From Hypericum androsaemum (lineage: Eukaryota > Streptophyta > Magnoliopsida > Malpighiales > Hypericaceae): a stretch of 64,000 nucleotides of DNA. Shown here one piece after another: positions 60,345 through 64,000 of this stretch. The position numbers were made by a program, and so were the translations under genes. The stretch's first letter is position 1; each line of letters starts with the position of its first letter. The notes below the pieces were generated by a model. It was not told where the DNA came from, did not search any database, and saw only the letters and a list, made by a program, of their open reading frames with translations. The DNA lies in NCBI GenBank assembly GCA_963995505.1, contig OZ023193.1, positions 6,532,521 through 6,596,520 of the forward strand. Direction: 5' to 3'.

Positions 60345-60930
60345 TAACTCTCGTGATTGAACTGATTGTCTCTAATTATCAATATTAGTCATTTTCTGCA
60401 TGTTTTGTCTCCACTTATATGCATCCCAAAAAAATTTCTAGGAAATCACCCATTCTAAGATTACCAAAGGTCAATTGCATTTAATTTTAGAGTTCTCTCA
60501 AGATAAATGATAGAAAAGAAAGTGTGTCTTGGTAGTATGGATAGTCCAAATCAAATTATTTAAGCATTTTAGACAGAACATATCATTTACGGGGTATCAG
60601 ACAATCCAAGAATCTCTCGTATTCCAGTGTGTTTGGTCCCTGAACCATACCGTACTACCCGAGATCTTGTTTTGAACCATCTATAATGTCCTGTGATTCA
60701 ACAGACTATCTCTATTGACCAACATGAGTCTTTTTCAGCGTATTTTGTCCTCACTCAGATGCATCCCGAAAAAATTTCTAGGAGGTCATCCATCCTGAGA
60801 CTAACCTATGTCAAGTGCATTGAACCTAAAATTCTTTCAAAATATGTGCCAAAAAATAAGTTGCACCTCGTGAGTATAAATAGTCCAAAACAAATTACTT
60901 AAGCATTTCGATTTCTCACCGTGATTTTCA
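60345..60930 (-). mobile_element. Cassandra-like TRIM: two LTRs in tandem
   Basis: Two direct copies about 337 bases apart (60356-60560 and 60693-60905). On the minus strand the right copy has a 5S-rRNA-like stretch, CAGGATGGATGACCTCCTAG (near 60794-60775), compared with TAGGATGGGTGACCTCCTGG of plant 5S RNA, followed by GAGTGAGGACAAAATACGC and GAAAAAGACTCATGTTGGTC, which fit my memory of the Cassandra LTR. No primer binding site or interior lies between the copies, so they may be an LTR-LTR tandem left by recombination. The left copy is more decayed. Confidence 0.65.
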
Positions 60931-61309
60931 TCACTCTTCGCCTTTTTTTTAACCACGTACGGCCTAGCTAGGGCTTATGTACCCGAGTGCAGCTGAGCCA
61001 ATATAATGACTTTTCATACGGGACCGCGATTCCTTAAATCGTGCGTACGATGTTTACCTTTGAATACGAAATTTAAAAAATATAATGACTTTTCATGCAA
61101 AACGGGACACACGTTTTGCTTGGTTTCATTTTGTTTTTGTGGTGGAGCATTGACTAGTACAATTTTATTGCTGCATTTTGTTAAAGGTACCTTTGTACTA
61201 TGTGGCCAGAAAAATTAATTTTTGTGGAGCGATGTATTTCATATCTTCAATTATTATTATTAAAAAAAAAGCCAATTTTACGATAGAAACGTAACTCTTA
61301 CGCATTCGA

Positions 61310-61870
61310 AGACAGACACCACCTTCGCGACGACGCTCTGGTGGCTTTAGTGATGGAACAATGATGCAGTTTTCAAGACAGACACCACCGTGTGGCAGAT
61401 CCCTTCCATCATCACTACAAAAGTACAAGAGTTTGCTCGAGTTTTGATAAATTGGATTACTCCACTCTATCAAGCTCAACGCTAATGGTATCTTCATGGG
61501 CAACCCCGGCCCTGCAGGTGTAAATAGTGTCATCCGACTCTGGTGGGAGCTGGCTCTGTGGCTTCGCCAACGGCATCAAACATTGCACGTCCCTAGGTGC
61601 CGAGCTTCCCAGAGATATGGCATTTTACAATGTGAAGTTGGAGATTGACTCGAGGCACGCTATACAATGTATCAGGCATGATGTAGGAGGGGACAACCCA
61701 CTGGCAATCCTCATTCATCGACCTAGGGAGCTGCTCGCTAGTGAGTAAGAGATCCATATTCGACACACATGTAGGGAAGTCAGCCGTGTGACTGATGTTC
61801 TGTCCATGCATATCCTGAGGGTCGCTTTTGGCTATCTCGAGTTTGAGAGTCCATTATTGATCTGTTTAGA
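61310..61870 (+). pseudogene. RNase H-like fragment, copy C plus strand
   Basis: Third copy of the plus-strand module. Open frame 61527-61748 encodes SDSGGSWLCGFANGIKHCTS, LGAELPRDMAFYNVKLEIDS with the Glu and second Asp of RNase H, and RHDVGGDNPLAILIHRPREL. The TDGS part upstream is broken (LNANGIFMGNPGPAGV, where Asp is Asn). The C-terminal tail is frame-shifted (REVSRVTDVLS near 61776-61806). It is the best preserved of the three plus-strand modules but not functional. Confidence 0.65.
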
Positions 61871-62910
61871 TATATAATCGAAAGTTAATTTACTCAGGTA
61901 TACTCGCAGAAATTTACAAAATTTGATGATTAATAAAAATTAACGGATCTGCTCGTTTATACAAATTGAGTTATAACTTCTGGAAGGATGTGAAGCTAAT
62001 ACATAAGGAGATAGGTATGAGTTATTTCTGTTGATATTTGAACTGAACAAGTAGGCGTCCATTATCCGAGTAAGAGTGAGAAAAATTAATTTATAATAGA
62101 ATAAAGAGGGTGCATCAAGAATTATTTGGGTCAGTGTTTAACTGAGTGATTTTGTAGACAGCATACTCCACTCCAATAACTATATATTTGTTTTAATATG
62201 ATAGTCTTTTGGCCTCTTAGATTTTTCAAATAGTTATAATATGATACTCTTCTTTTATATGAAATATGATAATAGTTTCATGTGTTCGATTTTTTCACGG
62301 CAGATTCGGCAGCTCCAACTATTTGAGTTTGCTTTTTTTTTATAGACATGGAGGGGAAAGTATAAATATGAAAAATAATTACATCCTAAATAGCACCCTA
62401 CCTTCTACCTAACTTCCTAAATAGAGGTCCTTCTAGATTATCATTGTGATGGCTGCTATTCGGTATGAATTTTCTTTTTTTGGGGTTGCGACTGCCAACC
62501 TCAATAAAAAAATTTTGCGTTAAAACCAAGTAGAAAAAATCTGCAGGAAAGAAAGAGAACATTGACAAGGTAGGAATCCGTATTGAGATCGCTAAACTTG
62601 TTTCCATGCCGTCCCTATCACAAAACTTACAAGTACATTAAGGGAGACTAACTCTATGTAGTCATTAATACACACATCAATACAAGAAACGAAAGGTGCA
62701 TCTAATACAATATAGTCATATGAAATCTCCAGGGCATGCTTTCAGAGTGCATGTACCATTCTGTTGCCAAAACGGCAGATATGTTAGATGTCAATCTCCC
62801 TATCTCCCATGAGTAGCTAAAGGTGCATCGAATACAACATAGTCATATGAAATCTCCAGGGTATGCTTTGAGAGTGCATGTGCCATTCGGTGGCCCTAAC
62901 GCCAGGTATG

Positions 62911-63222
62911 CTAGATGTCAATCTCCCAATCCCTTGTGAGTAGCTCTCGAGCCCTAAAAGCTAGTGCCACCAATAGATGATCTCGATCAACATCACGTCC
63001 CACGCAGAGAATGACTAGTGACGAGTTCACCTCCACTAGAATTCTCCGAAATTCCCTCTCCCAAGTCAAATCTAGGGCAAGGATAAGCGCCCAGAGTTCT
63101 GCAGCTGAGGAGGTACAGCTTTCGACGCCCTTGGCGAAGCAATACGTTCGTGTGAGACCAAAATGCGGCATTGCTTCACCAATACCACAGCCACAAATAT
63201 GTTGTAACTTTTGATTTTGCAA
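62911..63222 (-). pseudogene. RNase H-like fragment, copy C minus strand
   Basis: A 103-codon frame: FGLTRTYCFAKGVESCTSSA, AELWALILALDLTWEREFRR, ILVEVNSSLVILCVGRDVDR, DHLLVALAFRARELLTRDW. The glycine-rich TDGS region is deleted upstream. It is the uninterrupted version of the copy A gene that copia-2 splits, which confirms the copia-2 insertion point. Catalytic Glu kept; EVDS is EVNS. Confidence 0.7.
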
Positions 63223-63444
63223 TCATATCTACCGATGCTCTGACCTGTTCTTTATATGTGTATTTGTATTGTTTAAGGAATGTTTGTCTATTCTGATGTA
63301 CTTTTTGTTGGTTCGTTGATGAATAGATATAAGGGTCCCCTCGTTTATACTAAAACAATTTGTGTTTATATGAAGATTTGTACATTAAAAACTTCAAGTA
63401 TAGCTAGATTCTAGATATAAAAAATGTAAAAGAAAGTGTGCAAT

Positions 63445-64000
63445 TTTAGACCCAATGTTAAGTTTGTAATTTTTACACCTGCTAGTATTTGAACCATGGA
63501 CCTCCTGAACTTGTAAACGACTTGTGCCGTTGGACTAAATGCATTTTAGCAACTTCTACTATTTTTTGAACAAACATTTTAATAATTAAAATCATGACAT
63601 CTACAATCATAGTCTGTAATTAGTAAAAAGTAAATTAAAAATGTAAAAAAAAATATTTATCCAAATCAATATCAATCTAATTATCATATTTCCTAATAAA
63701 ACAATCCACAGATTTTGACTAATTTATTTATCTTATTTTCATATTTGCCGACAACTTCTTAACTTTTTAATAAGTAGATTTTACTTGGCGAGAACTTCTT
63801 AATCTGAGCCCCTGAATCATTATCTGCCGACAACTCGGGACATGTTTTTGAGTGACAGACCAAAGGGATAAATTGCAAATGCAAATTTAAAGTGCTCGTG
63901 GGTAGTAGGAGCCAAATATATGGCTACTCGAAATTATTTCGCAGCCAAATTTATTGACTCAACATCCAACCCTAATGACAAATCCATCCGCCTAATTTTG
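63445..64000. repeat. Direct duplication, right copy (runs off the window)
   Basis: Matches 59670-60230. The distance between copies is about 3.78 kb. On the minus strand 63541-63476 reads TTTAGTCCAACGGCACAAG, then GGAGGTCCATGGTTCAAATA, resembling A and B boxes of a tRNA-derived (SINE-like) sequence. The end of the duplicated unit is outside the window. Confidence 0.8.

Larger units (their letters stand above)
60965..63438. repeat. Composite repeat copy C
   Basis: 60965-61300 matches copy B (39505-39588 plus 46982-47280) and is the empty site of copia-6. At about 61306 it jumps to sequence equal to copy B 47840, a deletion of some 560 bases. It then follows copies A and B to 63438 (...AAAAGAAAG), where the direct duplication starts. 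A local 100-base duplication (GTATGCTAGATGTCAATCTC-type) lies at 62700-62930. Confidence 0.88.

Noticed and set aside
63476..63541. A genuine tRNA gene on the minus strand
   Set aside because: A- and B-box-like motifs are present, but no convincing acceptor stem or anticodon arm can be folded by eye, and the left copy is decayed. At most it is tRNA-derived.

Overview
This window looks like nuclear DNA of a flowering plant. It is AT-rich, has one intact intron-containing BAHD acyltransferase gene of the shikimate/quinate hydroxycinnamoyltransferase (HCT) type, and is otherwise packed with plant retrotransposons: Ty1/copia, an L1-like LINE, Cassandra-like and other TRIMs, a hAT derivative and an Emigrant/pogo-like terminus. 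Local multiplication of HCT-like genes would fit a woody core eudicot, but the species cannot be fixed from the sequence. All domain and family names come from reading translated motifs by eye; no database was searched.

Layout. 1-163 unassigned. 169-3617 truncated copia-1 (+). 3618-3727 Emigrant/pogo-like hairpin end. 3728-17470 copy A of a composite repeat that carries two RNase H-like gene fragments in opposite orientation. Copy A is interrupted by a complete small LTR element (copia-2, 6043-8858, LTRs and target-site duplication recognisable) and by a larger copia on the minus strand (copia-3, 10110 to about 16190). 17580-19260 LTR-like non-coding DNA, then truncated copia-4 (19318 to about 22060). 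23330-23840 a 22-bp minisatellite. 24376-26470 a 5'-truncated LINE (-). 27440-28049 HCT pseudogene 1. 28534-35420 copia-5, with a 923-bp non-autonomous hAT element inside its gag. 35441-36100 an acidic orphan ORF and a TRIM. 36100-36503 HCT pseudogene 2. 38293-38470 truncated DnaJ-like fragment joined to an LTR-like segment. 38836-39500 HCT pseudogene 3. 39589-46981 copia-6 with both LTRs, inserted in copy B of the composite repeat (39505-39588 plus 46982-51085). 51640-52400 decayed LINE/RNase H remnant. 53528-54903 the intact HCT-like gene (-), two exons, 433 residues. 56064-56810 a second 22-bp minisatellite sharing its core with the first. 58935-59365 a third minisatellite. 60345-60930 Cassandra-like LTRs with a 5S-rRNA-like stretch. 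60965-63438 copy C of the composite repeat, bracketed by a direct duplication (59670-60230 and 63445-64000).

How it fits together. The window is mostly nested insertions. Copies A, B and C act as mutual empty sites, so the junctions of copia-2, copia-3 and copia-6 can be read within the window. The HCT-like copies (one intact, three broken) share an unusual change in the conserved DFGWG motif (DFKWG or DFRWG where that region survives), so they appear to be one diverged local paralogue group spread by duplication and then broken by transposons. No wholly new molecular system was recognised. The most interesting items are the diverged HCT clade, the composite repeat with opposed RNase H modules, and the paired 22-bp minisatellites.
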